Assembly: GCF_001890765.1 (NCBI RefSeq)
Contig: NZ_KV878783.1
Location: 2,501,828-2,565,827, forward strand
Source of the DNA: Spirulina major PCC 6313
GTDB taxonomy: Bacteria > Cyanobacteriota > Cyanobacteriia > Cyanobacteriales > Spirulinaceae
DNA length: 64,000 bases
Direction of reading: 5' to 3'
A model generated the notes under the pieces. It saw nothing but the letters and a program-made list of their open reading frames with translations, was not told where the DNA came from and ran no database searches. Below are positions 16,920 to 25,397 of the stretch, piece after piece (position 1 is the first letter of the stretch; every line of letters begins with the position of its first letter). A program made the translations under genes and the position numbers.

Positions 16920-17342
16920 CTACTTTTTTTTGCGATCGCGCTTCTTGCGCTGACTATGGGCCGCATCCACCGGAAAGCCAGCGATCGGAATCACCTGATA
17001 TTGCCGTTCCTGCTCCAGGTGCTTCAGCTCCGTATAGTCCACCCAATGAATACAATTCACCGGACAAGTATCCATCGCCTCCGTCACCAGTGCCTCCGGA
17101 TCACCATCCTGGCGGATGGCCCGCGCCCGGCCATAATCCGGCTCAATATAAAACGTATTGGGCGCAGTATGGGCACAATGCTTACAGCCAATACAGGTGA
17201 TCTCATCCACATAGACCCCCTTTTGGCGCACATCCCCCCCCAACTCCGGCTCAAAACCGCTGCGCTCCGGGGCATCCCGGAAAATGCCCCCCAGTTCCGG
17301 TTCTAAACCTGTTTGGTCTGGATATGCGTCAAATTCGGTCAT
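16920..17342 (-). CDS. 4Fe-4S ferredoxin of the Ycf35-associated type
   Basis: 140 residues. The cluster ligands are CIGCKHC (about residues 55-61) and the distal CPVNC (about 93-97). The N-terminus carries two copies of a GLEPELGG/GFEPELGG motif and the C-terminus is basic (QRKKRDRKKK). This ferredoxin form follows DUF1257/Ycf35 and DUF2997 in many cyanobacteria, as here: the three genes run 17998 to 16920 on one strand with short gaps. The family is related to photosynthetic electron carriers, but the partner is not known. Function beyond electron transfer is inferred. Confidence 0.88.
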   Translation of the reverse strand: MTEFDAYPDQTGLEPELGGIFRDAPERSGFEPELGGDVRQKGVYVDEITCIGCKHCAHTAPNTFYIEPDYGRARAIRQDGDPEALVTEAMDTCPVNCIHWVDYTELKHLEQERQYQVIPIAGFPVDAAHSQRKKRDRKKK

Positions 17343-17345
17343 TCC

Positions 17346-17729
17346 TTAGCTCCAGCGTTGAACCACAAGACGGATCGAACCATCTTGATTTTTATTCTCT
17401 TCCGTAATTTGGAAGCCTTGCTTTTGGGTCTCGGTTAACACCGTGTGATAGGCGTAACGCTGCGTCACCCGCTGCACAAAGCCATCCACCGACAAGGGTT
17501 GCTGCCAATATTGCAGATCCGCCACCATCTCATAGGCTTGCCCATTCCAGCTAAAGCCGATGTCGTAGTGATTGTCTTGCTCAACCACAACATCAGCGGT
17601 ATGGGTTTGGCCTTGGTAACCACGCACGGCACTCGGCCCATCTTTCCAATCAATCCCCATGTCACTGAGGGCAGATTTCAAAGACGTTAAGTTCCGGATT
17701 TGAGTTTTGACAGTGCTGAAATGGGACAT
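17346..17729 (-). CDS. ycf35: DUF1257 protein Ycf35
   Basis: 127 residues matching Ycf35, which is also encoded in some algal plastids. Characteristic parts are MSHFSTVKTQIRNLTSLKSA, ADVVVEQDNHYDIGFSWNG and QRVTQRYAYHTVLTETQKQGF. The gene ends three bases before the ferredoxin start, indicating translational coupling. Biochemical role not established. Confidence 0.88.
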   Translation of the reverse strand: MSHFSTVKTQIRNLTSLKSALSDMGIDWKDGPSAVRGYQGQTHTADVVVEQDNHYDIGFSWNGQAYEMVADLQYWQQPLSVDGFVQRVTQRYAYHTVLTETQKQGFQITEENKNQDGSIRLVVQRWS

Positions 17730-17773
17730 AGTGGGCTAAACCTAAATCAAAAAGTGGATAAAGTACAAAAACA

Positions 17774-17998
17774 TTAAGCAGACCAGCTATCCCAATCGAG
17801 TTGCTGATTTTGAGCGGTTTGGGACTGCTGTTCCGGCTGCGCGTAATAGTCAGACGTTGGCTCAGTGGCCACCACCCGACCCAATTGAGCTTCGATCGCA
17901 GCGGTGACCTCTTGGCATGAACGGCCAATGATGCCGGTGACCGTTTCTTGGACACGGCCATCAGGATAGATGATGAATTCTAATGTTTCCATGCTCAT
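17774..17998 (-). CDS. DUF2997 protein
   Basis: 74 residues: METLEFIIYPDGRVQETVTG followed by a short helix and a polar tail. DUF2997 is regularly the first gene of the Ycf35/ferredoxin unit in cyanobacteria, as here (44 nt before ycf35). Start may be Met1 or Met3. Function unknown. Confidence 0.82.
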   Translation of the reverse strand: MSMETLEFIIYPDGRVQETVTGIIGRSCQEVTAAIEAQLGRVVATEPTSDYYAQPEQQSQTAQNQQLDWDSWSA

Positions 17999-18195
17999 GG
18001 CTCGGACGATCCTCTTAGTAGAACTACATCACTCACCGCTAGGAAAGTAATCCTGCTTCCTTTAGGATCTAACTCACTTAGCATCAGAAGGTGGGTTTAT
18101 AGTTTTCAAATCTTAACAAAATTTAGGATTAGGGGGTGTCCCTACTCTGAATTGTTAGCCAGTTTCCAAATTCCGTCAAGGTTCAGACCGCGATC

Positions 18196-18228
18196 GCTAA
18201 TCACGCGCTAATCACGCGCTAATCACGA
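18196..18228. repeat. Three tandem 11-bp units over a stop codon
   Basis: GCTAATCACGC occurs at 18196, 18207 and, as GCTAATCACGA, at 18218. The last unit contains the stop codon of the creatininase-family gene (minus strand), so the unit, and with it the TAG, has been multiplied just after the gene. Confidence 0.8.
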
Positions 18229-18959
18229 CCCAGAAATTCGAGGTAACTTTTGCTGAGATCCTTCACCGCCGCCTCATAGAGCCGTTGGCCATGCTCCGGT
18301 GTCGCTAGGGCTGGGTTTGATCCCATCCGGCCATCGGGGTAATTGCGGCGAAATTCTGCCGCGCCGTAGATGGGATGGCCAGAATTGACCGTGGGACTGA
18401 GGGGGGCGGTTTTGATCGCCTCCGGATAAACATATTGAGTGAGGGCGACTTCGCTGGGGGTGGCGTGGGAGCCTTCTTGATCGCCGTAGAGTTCTTTGGC
18501 GAGGGTGTAAACGGAACGACTCATGAACCAATTGCCCACGGTGCAGCGCAAAGGATCGCCTTCGGTGAGAGGGTCAAGGGCATCGTAGGTTTCAGCGAAG
18601 GCGGCTTTGAGGGTGGCGATGTTGCCGCCGTGGCCGTTGAGGAAGAAAAAGCGGCGGAATCCGGCTTTGGCGAGGGCGGTGAGGGAATCCCGAATCACTA
18701 AAATTAGGGTGCTGGGTCGCAGGCTCATGGAGCCGGGAAAGGCGGTATGGTGCAGGGCCATGCCCACGTTAATCGTTGGGCCGACGAGGGCGTGGGTGGC
18801 TGCACCGACTCCTTTGGCGATCGCTTCAGCGCAGATCGCATCCGTGCCGATTAAGCCCGTGGGGCCGTGCTGTTCCGTGGAGCCGATGGGGATGATGATG
18901 CCCTTGGAGGTGTTGAGATAGGTTTCAACTTCGGGCCAGGTGCTGAGATGAAGAAGCAT
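18219..18959 (-). CDS. Creatininase-family amidohydrolase
   Basis: 246 residues of the creatininase/MftE/formamide-hydrolase family, zinc enzymes that cut cyclic or linear amides. Visible ligand motifs: PIGSTEQHGP (about 23-32), GTDAICAEA, FFLNGHGGN (about 106-114) and EGSHATPSEV (about 162-171). In cyanobacteria the substrate is not known; roles in purine or cofactor breakdown are possible. Monocistronic on the minus strand. Family secure. Confidence 0.9.
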   Translation of the reverse strand: MLLHLSTWPEVETYLNTSKGIIIPIGSTEQHGPTGLIGTDAICAEAIAKGVGAATHALVGPTINVGMALHHTAFPGSMSLRPSTLILVIRDSLTALAKAGFRRFFFLNGHGGNIATLKAAFAETYDALDPLTEGDPLRCTVGNWFMSRSVYTLAKELYGDQEGSHATPSEVALTQYVYPEAIKTAPLSPTVNSGHPIYGAAEFRRNYPDGRMGSNPALATPEHGQRLYEAAVKDLSKSYLEFLGRD

Positions 18960-19210
18960 GAAGCAAACTCAGAAAAGATAGGGGGATTTAAATTCAGGCG
19001 TTACGTTTTGTTAGCTTTAGCGTAACAAATAGACACCTTGTCCGAGGCTTGGGCTGGTGGGGGTGAGGTTTGCCGGGGTGATGAGATGTCAGGATTTTCG
19101 GGGGCGATCGCCCGCTTACCTCCACCAGCAACACCGTGATCCCACAGTACAATGGCAGTACAGTGGCGTTATTTTCACCCCACCATTCACCCACCATTCA
19201 AGCTACGGCT

Positions 19211-19621
19211 ATGATTCTAGGCTTCGACCCCGGACGGGATAAATGCGGTATTGCCCTCACTGATGACAGGGGGCGTTTAGTCTCCCATCAGGTGGTCACC
19301 TCGGAGGGCGTGGAATTAATCCTGCGCCAACTCCAAACCGACTATGAGATTACAACGCTCGTCATCGGCAATCAAACCACCTCCAAACTGTGGACAGCCA
19401 AACTCCGCCTCTGGTTTGCCGATTCCGTCACCCTTGCCCCCGTGGATGAACGCAACAGCACTCTCGAAGCCCGCGATCGCTACTGGCAAATGTTCCCCCC
19501 CAAAGGTCTCGCCCGCCTCATCCCCCAAGGCCTCCGCACCCCCCCGCGCCCCGTGGATGACATTGTCGCCATCCTCCTGATCGAACGTTATCTAAGCACC
19601 CTATGTCCCACCCCTCACTAA
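19211..19621 (+). CDS. RuvC-fold nuclease, YqgF/RuvX-like
   Basis: 136 residues from the ATG at 19211 (MILGFDPGRDKCGIAL); the frame is open further upstream but the conserved fold begins here. Acidic residues fit the RNase-H/RuvC active site: D6 in GFDPG, E in VDERNSTLEARDRYW, and DD in RPVDDIVAILLIERYL. YqgF relatives mature pre-16S rRNA or resolve junctions. The last 19 nt overlap the PqqD-like gene, so the two are translated from one message. Role inferred from fold. Confidence 0.8.
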   Translation: MILGFDPGRDKCGIALTDDRGRLVSHQVVTSEGVELILRQLQTDYEITTLVIGNQTTSKLWTAKLRLWFADSVTLAPVDERNSTLEARDRYWQMFPPKGLARLIPQGLRTPPRPVDDIVAILLIERYLSTLCPTPH

Positions 19622-19887
19622 CGAGCAATATCAAGCTCTCCCCGGATGTCCTGATTCAAGAACTCGCCGGAGAATCCGTCCTCCTCAACCTCAAAAGCGA
19701 AGAATATTTTGGCTTAGACGATATCGGAACCCGGATGATCGCCGTCCTCGACCAAGCCGAGTCGATCCAAGCCGCCCACGATATTTTGCTCACGGAATAC
19801 AACGTCGAATCCGCACAACTCACCCATGATCTGCTCCAATTCGTCCTTCAACTGACCCAAAACGGTCTCGTTATTGTGAATGACTAA
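19603..19887 (+). CDS. PqqD-like (RRE-fold) small protein
   Basis: 94 residues with the PqqD pattern: LSPDVLIQELAGESVLLNLKSEEYFGLDDIGTRMIAVL, then a helical half. PqqD-fold proteins are recognition elements that bind the leader of a ribosomal peptide and hand it to a modifying enzyme. Here the gene overlaps the YqgF-like gene by 19 nt, and no radical-SAM enzyme, precursor peptide or protease is visible nearby, so it is an orphan acting at a distance or with another job. Residues GLDDIGTRM are the usual core. Confidence 0.78.
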   Translation: MSHPSLTSNIKLSPDVLIQELAGESVLLNLKSEEYFGLDDIGTRMIAVLDQAESIQAAHDILLTEYNVESAQLTHDLLQFVLQLTQNGLVIVND

Positions 19888-19962
19888 GGGGCAAGGATGA
19901 TCACGCCATGGCTGGGGGGATAGCTCTGGTATTCTGGCTAAATTGTGATTCTGGTGCGAGCC

Positions 19963-21330
19963 ATGGGCACGTTGCTTGTTAAAAATATTCATACCCTGGT
20001 GACGATGGACGGCGATCGCCGCGAAATTCGTAACGGGGCGATGTTCCTGCGCGATCATGTCATTGACCAGGTGGGAACGACGGCAGAGCTACCGGATGTG
20101 GCGGATCGTGTGTTGGATCTGGGCGATCGCCACATTGTCTTACCCGGTTTCGTCAATACTCATCACCACTTTTACCAAACCCTCACACGGGTGATTCCTG
20201 CCGCCCAGAATTGTTCGCTGTTTCATTGGCTCGAAGCTCTCTATGGGGTGTGGGGAAATTTAACCCCGCAGGCGATCGCCACCAGTGCCCAACTCGCCGC
20301 CGCCGAATTGATCCTCTCCGGCTGCACCACCGCCAGCGACCATCTTTACGTTTTTCCCAACGGGTCGCGCCTCGATGACGAAATCGAAGCGATCGAAGCC
20401 ACAGGGCTGCGGTTCCACGCTAGCCGGGGCAGTATGAGCATCGGCAAAAGTAAGGGGGGCTTGCCACCGGATGAGTTTGTGGAAGCATCGGAGGCGGCGA
20501 TTTTAGCTGATAGTCAGCGGTTGATCGAAACCTACCACGACAACCGCCGCCATGCCATGCTGCGGATCACCCTTGCGCCTTGTTCGCCCTTTTCAGTGTC
20601 GCCGGACTTGTTGCGGGAGTCGGCGGCGTTGGCGCGATCGCATCCCGGTGTCCGCCTCCATACCCACCTCGCCGAAAATCACGCCGATGTCACCTATAGC
20701 CGCGAAATGTTCAAGATGACACCGGGGGAATTTGCCGCGTCGGTGGGGTGGCTCGGTGATGATGTGTGGCACGCCCATTGTGTGAAGCTCGATGATGATG
20801 CGATCGCCGAATTTGGGCGCACCGGTACGGGGGTCGCCCATTGTCCCTGTAGTAATATGCGCCTGGCCAGCGGCATGGCTCCGATCCGGAAAATGCTCGC
20901 CCACAATGTCCCGGTGGGCTTAGGGGTGGATGGCTCGGCTTCCAATGATGGCTCAAATCTGCTCAACGAGGCGCGACAAGCGATGCTAATGGCGCGGCTC
21001 CGGGAAGAAAATGCCGCAGCGATGACAGCGCGGCAGGCCTTGGAGTTGGCCACCATTGGCGGGGCAAGGGTTTTGGGTCGGGATGATATCGGTGCGATCG
21101 CACCCGGCATGGCCGCAGATTTTATCAGTTTTAACCTCGATCAATTGGCCCTCGCTGGAGCGCACCATGATCCCGTTGCTGGGGTGGTGTTCTGTCAAGT
21201 GAACCAAGTGGATCACAGTTTCATCCACGGCCGCCACGTCGTCGAAAATGGCCAGTTTTTACCGCTGGAATTACCCCACCTGATTGAACGCCATAACCAA
21301 GTGGCGCGATCGCTCGTCGATGGCGCATAG
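19963..21330 (+). CDS. Amidohydrolase, probable 8-oxoguanine deaminase
   Basis: 455 residues of the ATZ/TRZ-type amidohydrolase group. Metal ligands: NTHHHFYQTLTR, HTHLAENHAD, HAHCVKLDDDAIAEFG and GLGVDGSASNDGSN. The wording of these blocks fits 8-oxoguanine deaminases, which turn oxidised guanine into urate; guanine or s-triazine deaminases are close alternatives. The ATG at 19963 begins MGTLLVKNIHTLVTMD; a GTG six codons earlier is possible. Single gene. Substrate inferred. Confidence 0.83.
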   Translation: MGTLLVKNIHTLVTMDGDRREIRNGAMFLRDHVIDQVGTTAELPDVADRVLDLGDRHIVLPGFVNTHHHFYQTLTRVIPAAQNCSLFHWLEALYGVWGNLTPQAIATSAQLAAAELILSGCTTASDHLYVFPNGSRLDDEIEAIEATGLRFHASRGSMSIGKSKGGLPPDEFVEASEAAILADSQRLIETYHDNRRHAMLRITLAPCSPFSVSPDLLRESAALARSHPGVRLHTHLAENHADVTYSREMFKMTPGEFAASVGWLGDDVWHAHCVKLDDDAIAEFGRTGTGVAHCPCSNMRLASGMAPIRKMLAHNVPVGLGVDGSASNDGSNLLNEARQAMLMARLREENAAAMTARQALELATIGGARVLGRDDIGAIAPGMAADFISFNLDQLALAGAHHDPVAGVVFCQVNQVDHSFIHGRHVVENGQFLPLELPHLIERHNQVARSLVDGA

Positions 21331-21698
21331 GTGCAATGGGATTAGCGATCGCGCAGTCGCTCCGTTGACCCCCCAGTCGTCGCGGCTAAATTTAGGGGGC
21401 TGATCCGTGCATTAGTTACTGCAACTTATTATTATTAGTGAATTAATTTAATACGCTGCGATCGTCAGCACCACCCTCAAAACCCGATCCGGACAATGGC
21501 AATGGTCTTGGGGATGCCCTGTGAATTCATTGATTTCACAGGGTTTAAGTAAACTTGTTCACTCCGATGCTGGCGGTGCGATCGCCGCCCTTAATAAAAC
21601 TTAACTTGAATTTATTGAGAATAATTCTAAACTAGCAATGGCGAGCTAATTGAGAGTAGTTCGCATTAAACAACCAAAACCATCTCGATAATGACGCA
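21331..21698. promoter_or_regulatory. Region upstream of isiA
   Basis: 368 nt without a gene. Two A/T-rich parts could bind Fur, the iron repressor that controls isiA in cyanobacteria: one around 21421-21452 (TTATTATTATTAGTGAATT) and a near-palindrome GAGAATAATTCT around 21617-21628. No perfect Fur box was found by eye. Promoter position not assigned. Confidence 0.4.
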
Positions 21699-22727
21699 AT
21701 GCAAACCTACGACAACCCAAACGTAAACTATGGCTGGTGGGCAGGAAATGCCCGCTTCGCTGACCAGTCCGGGCTGTTTATTGCCGCCCACATGGGGCAA
21801 GCCGCCCTGACCACCTTCTGGGCGGGAGCCTTCACCCTATTTGAACTGTCTTTTTTTGATCCCACCCTGCCGATGGGAGAGCAAAACGTGATTTTGCTGC
21901 CCCACTTGGCAACCTTGGGCTGGGGTTTAGGAGAAGGCGGTATAGTAACCGACCCTTATCCCTATTTTGTGATTGGGGCACTGCACCTGATTTCCTCCGC
22001 TGTTCTTGCGGCGGGGGCCCTGTTTCATGTGCTCAAAGCCCCCCCGGATTTAACCACCGCTGAAGGCCGAGCCAAAACATTTAACTTTAGTTGGGATAAC
22101 CCCGCCCAACTGGGAATGATTTTGGGGCATCACCTTCTTTTCCTCGGTGCAGGGGCGCTGCTGCTCGTCGGCAAAGCGATGTCCTGGGGCGGTCTATACG
22201 ATGCCACAACACAAACGGTGCGCCTCGTGACCCAACCCACCCTTGATCCCTTGGTGATCTATGGTTACCAAACCCACTTTGCAACGGTTAACAGTTTAGA
22301 AGACCTCGTCGGCGGGCATATTTTCGTCGGTGTGATGCTCATCGGTGGCGGAATTTGGCATATTCTCGTGCCACCGATGGGCTGGGCCAAAAAGGTACTC
22401 ACCTTTTCGGGTGAAGCCATTTTATCCTATTCCCTGGGCGGTATTGCGCTCGCGGGGTTCGTCGCAGCCTATTTCTGTGCGGTGAACACCTTAGCCTATC
22501 CCCCTGAATTTTACGGAGCACCGTTGGAATTGAAGTTAGGCATCGCGCCCTATTTTGCCGACACCGTGGATTTGGGCTTTAATCATCACACCTCACGCTG
22601 GTGGTTAGCGAATACCCATTTCTTCTTAGCATTTTTCTTCTTGCAGGGTCATTTGTGGCATGCTTTGCGAGCGTTAGGATTCGATTTTCGTCGAGTTGAA
22701 CAAGCCCTAAGTTCTACAGAGCTATAA
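21699..22727 (+). CDS. isiA: Iron-stress chlorophyll-binding protein CP43'
   Basis: 342 residues, six predicted membrane helices, rich in histidines that ligate chlorophyll ([64 protein letters not shown]). It is a CP43-like antenna without the large lumenal loop of CP43, the hallmark of IsiA and Pcb proteins; flavodoxin next door favours IsiA. Under iron starvation it forms rings around photosystem I and dissipates light. The beginning [20 protein letters not shown] is typical. A strong terminator separates it from isiB. Confidence 0.94.
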   Translation: MQTYDNPNVNYGWWAGNARFADQSGLFIAAHMGQAALTTFWAGAFTLFELSFFDPTLPMGEQNVILLPHLATLGWGLGEGGIVTDPYPYFVIGALHLISSAVLAAGALFHVLKAPPDLTTAEGRAKTFNFSWDNPAQLGMILGHHLLFLGAGALLLVGKAMSWGGLYDATTQTVRLVTQPTLDPLVIYGYQTHFATVNSLEDLVGGHIFVGVMLIGGGIWHILVPPMGWAKKVLTFSGEAILSYSLGGIALAGFVAAYFCAVNTLAYPPEFYGAPLELKLGIAPYFADTVDLGFNHHTSRWWLANTHFFLAFFFLQGHLWHALRALGFDFRRVEQALSSTEL

Positions 22728-22774
22728 AAATATCAGCCACTCAACCGGCAATACTTTGACCATTTCTCCTCCCT

Positions 22775-22818
22775 GGGGTGTGCCTAAAGAATGCGGCTTA
22801 GGATCACACCCCTTTTAT
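22775..22818 (+). terminator. Rho-independent terminator between isiA and isiB
   Basis: GGGGTGTG (22775-22782) and CCTAA pair with TTAGG and CACACCCC (22805-22812), followed by TTTTATT. The stem is long and G/C-rich with a U tract. Partial read-through would give much isiA mRNA and little isiAB mRNA, as reported for isiAB operons. Confidence 0.85.
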
Positions 22819-22860
22819 TCCCTTGATTAACGTTATACCCATCACAATTGAATTGAAACC

Positions 22861-23373
22861 ATGGCAAAAATTGGCTTATTCTACGGCACTCAAACTGGTA
22901 ACACCGAAGAAATTGCAACCCAAATTCACACGCTCCTAGGGGGTGATGCGGTGGCTCGTCTCCATGATGTGGCGGACTGTGAAGCATCAGATTTACTGGA
23001 TTATAATTGTTTGATCATCGGTTGTCCCACCTGGAATACTGGCGAATTACAAAGTGATTGGGATGGCTTGTATGGTGAGCTAGATGATCTAGATTTCAGT
23101 CATAAACAGGTGGCCTATTTTGGTCTAGGGGATCAAGTAGGCTATGGGGATAATTTCCTCGATGCGATCGGTATTCTTGAAGCAAAGATTGCGAAATTAG
23201 GCGGCCAAACGGTGGGTCAATGGCCCGCAGCAGGCTATGAATTTGATGCTTCAATGGCACTACGAGGTTCACAATTGGTCGGTCTGGGCATTGATGAAGA
23301 CAACCAAAGTGATTTAACGGAAGAACGGCTACAGTCTTGGGTGAATCAACTCAAGCGTCAATGGTCAGTGTAA
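22861..23373 (+). CDS. isiB: Flavodoxin
   Basis: 170 residues, a long-chain flavodoxin that replaces ferredoxin under iron limitation. FMN-binding parts: FYGTQTGNTEEIA (phosphate loop), GCPTWNTGELQSDWDG and FGLGDQVGYGDNFLDAIG. It starts 133 nt after isiA on the same strand, past the intergenic terminator, forming the usual isiAB arrangement. Soluble electron carrier for photosystem I. Confidence 0.96.
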   Translation: MAKIGLFYGTQTGNTEEIATQIHTLLGGDAVARLHDVADCEASDLLDYNCLIIGCPTWNTGELQSDWDGLYGELDDLDFSHKQVAYFGLGDQVGYGDNFLDAIGILEAKIAKLGGQTVGQWPAAGYEFDASMALRGSQLVGLGIDEDNQSDLTEERLQSWVNQLKRQWSV

Positions 23374-23457
23374 TTCATGATTTAAAAAGTGCGATCGCAC
23401 CTCTCTAAACCTGGGTAACAACTTAATATAATTCCTCACACCGATCCTTCACCTTCC

Positions 23458-23491
23458 GTCCCTCTCTAATGCTAGATGAGGGACTTTATTT
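23458..23491 (+). terminator. Terminator after isiB
   Basis: GTCCCTC (23458-23464) and GAGGGAC (23478-23484) with an inner CTA/TAG, then TTTATTT. Lies 85 nt after the isiB stop. Confidence 0.75.
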
Positions 23492-23641
23492 CAGTTGATT
23501 GTAATGTGGGTGCATCTCAGTTATGCAATCCCTCACCCAACCCTCTCCCTCATGAGATGGCTTTGTCCTGTTGTCCTGTGTTCAGCCCCTTGTTATTGTT
23601 GAGTCGGGTTCGCATTTCAATCTGCACAGTCAAATTGCAGA

Positions 23642-25294
23642 TTAAAACTCAAATTGACTTTGAATTGAGAGGATAAACACATCATCATTACTCTCGTTTT
23701 GATTGAGGGCGGGGAGCCAAATTAAACCGGGAATGATCCGAATTCGGTCATTGAGTTGATAACGGTAGGCGGCTTCGATGTGCCAGACATTATCGGTGTC
23801 GAAGAGGGGGACGCGAGAACCCGCCACTTCGAGGCCGCGCAGGGTGGGTTCACTGCCGACTAGCAGCATTCCCATGTTGCCGGGTTTGCCCAGGTCGGGG
23901 AAGGAAAGGGCGATCGCATAGTTCCAAATGTCCCCATCTCCCACCTCAATCAGCCGCGCTTTCGTCAGTCCCACCCACCCCGATAGGGCGAAAAAGTCGC
24001 TGGGCTGTACCATGGCCTCGATGCCGTAGGAATTACTCACCACAGGCGTATTGAGGGTGGTGTCAGAGAAGGAGCGGCCCGCATTAGCATTGAGGGCGAG
24101 GGGGATTAGGTTGGCGGCGAATGATCCCGTAGCCGTGCCGCTGCCACCGAAACGGAATTCATTGGCGGCATTGTAGGCGTGAACCCAGGAGAGGCCGAGT
24201 TTGGCGCGATCGCCCCCCAGCACCACCTGACCCAGAACCGAATAATTCCCATCCACAAAGCCCCGATCCGGTGTCCCCGCCTGATTAGCGAGATAGCCCA
24301 AATCCACCTGCACCCCATCACTAAGGCGAACATTCAACCCCACCCCGGAACCATCGCCCCCGATGCCGTAGATCGGATTCCGTTGCCCAAACCGCGAGAT
24401 GGCAATACTGCCCCTGTCTTCATCATCAAGATAAGGGTTTACCGTGTCGGCGTAGCGATAGTGCGACCCCCCGGCCGCGAAAATGCTCAACTCGGCTTGT
24501 TTTCCGAGGGGAAAACTATAACTGAGCAGATCGATATGAACGCTGCTGCTGTTGCGATTGACGAGGCTGCTATCCATCGCCAGGCGGCCATCGTTACTGA
24601 AGAGGAGATTAGCGGGATTGTCGCCGCCGGTTGTGCCGCTGTCGGCGAGGACGGGGGCGTTGTTGCTGCCGACGAGCCGGGTGCGGAGGCGATCGCGCCC
24701 CGTAAAACTGGTGAGCAATTCGATCCGGGCGCGGTACTGCATGATCGCTTCTTTTTCGATTGCGGCAGTGCTGCGGGTAATATTGCGCACCGCATCACCG
24801 CCGAATTCGTCATTAAACGCAAAGGTGACATCGCCGCTTAACTTCGTCGTGGTGGAAAACTGACTCGCTTCGAGTTCCTGCACCCGCGCTTCCATGCCAT
24901 CGACGCGACCCCGCACGATCGCCAACTCCCTATTAAACTCACGAATCAATTGATCCAAAACCGCCATGTCTTCTGCTAGCACCGCATCGGCTGTGGTGGC
25001 GGCTAACTGCCGTTCGATCTGCTGCAGGCAGGCATTGAGAGCGGCGGCAAATTCGTACCGGGACAGAGCGCGTTGGGCTTGCCCTTGCGGAGCAATATCG
25101 CCCCGAAAACTGCCATCTGGATACCCCGCCAAGCAGTCATAATTGCGCACCAGTTGATTCAAGGCACTGTAGGCCCAGCTATCCGGAAAAACATCTTGAA
25201 ACTTTGAGACAGCGGGGGTTTGGGCTTGGGCAAGGTGCGGATTCAGCAGCATCGACCCACTCAGCAGGGCAACAGCAACGGCTTTGAGCATCAT
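23642..25294 (-). CDS. Iron-uptake-type porin with SLH domain
   Basis: 550 residues. Signal peptide to about residue 25 (ends AQAQ); an SLH-type domain at about 30-95 (FQDVFPDSWAYSALNQLVRNYDCLAGYPDGSF, LSRYEFAAALNACLQQIE); a coiled coil at about 97-145; then a beta-barrel ending in phenylalanine (SQFEF). This is the cyanobacterial outer-membrane porin family implicated in iron and other inorganic-ion uptake; the SLH part binds peptidoglycan-linked polymer. It is convergent with isiB, and an iron link is plausible from context. A second, divergent member is at 31674. Confidence 0.92.
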   Translation of the reverse strand: MMLKAVAVALLSGSMLLNPHLAQAQTPAVSKFQDVFPDSWAYSALNQLVRNYDCLAGYPDGSFRGDIAPQGQAQRALSRYEFAAALNACLQQIERQLAATTADAVLAEDMAVLDQLIREFNRELAIVRGRVDGMEARVQELEASQFSTTTKLSGDVTFAFNDEFGGDAVRNITRSTAAIEKEAIMQYRARIELLTSFTGRDRLRTRLVGSNNAPVLADSGTTGGDNPANLLFSNDGRLAMDSSLVNRNSSSVHIDLLSYSFPLGKQAELSIFAAGGSHYRYADTVNPYLDDEDRGSIAISRFGQRNPIYGIGGDGSGVGLNVRLSDGVQVDLGYLANQAGTPDRGFVDGNYSVLGQVVLGGDRAKLGLSWVHAYNAANEFRFGGSGTATGSFAANLIPLALNANAGRSFSDTTLNTPVVSNSYGIEAMVQPSDFFALSGWVGLTKARLIEVGDGDIWNYAIALSFPDLGKPGNMGMLLVGSEPTLRGLEVAGSRVPLFDTDNVWHIEAAYRYQLNDRIRIIPGLIWLPALNQNESNDDVFILSIQSQFEF

Positions 25295-25397
25295 GGTTGG
25301 GGCAGGGTATGTCAGGTTTAATCTGATTAAACCTCAAATTACTACCCGGCCCGGAAAAATCCCTAGAGTGAGAGGGTAAGACCTGTCTATCCCCACC

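Noticed and set aside
19603..21330. RiPP gene cluster around the PqqD-like gene
   Set aside because: The next gene is an amidohydrolase with deaminase motifs; no precursor peptide, radical-SAM enzyme or peptidase was found.
21699..22727. Antisense RNA IsrR within isiA
   Set aside because: Known from Synechocystis, but no promoter for it could be supported from this sequence.
24179..24841. 220-codon open frame opposite the porin at 23642
   Set aside because: Low-complexity Ala/Ile/Glu product; the porin on the other strand has signal peptide, SLH part and terminal Phe.
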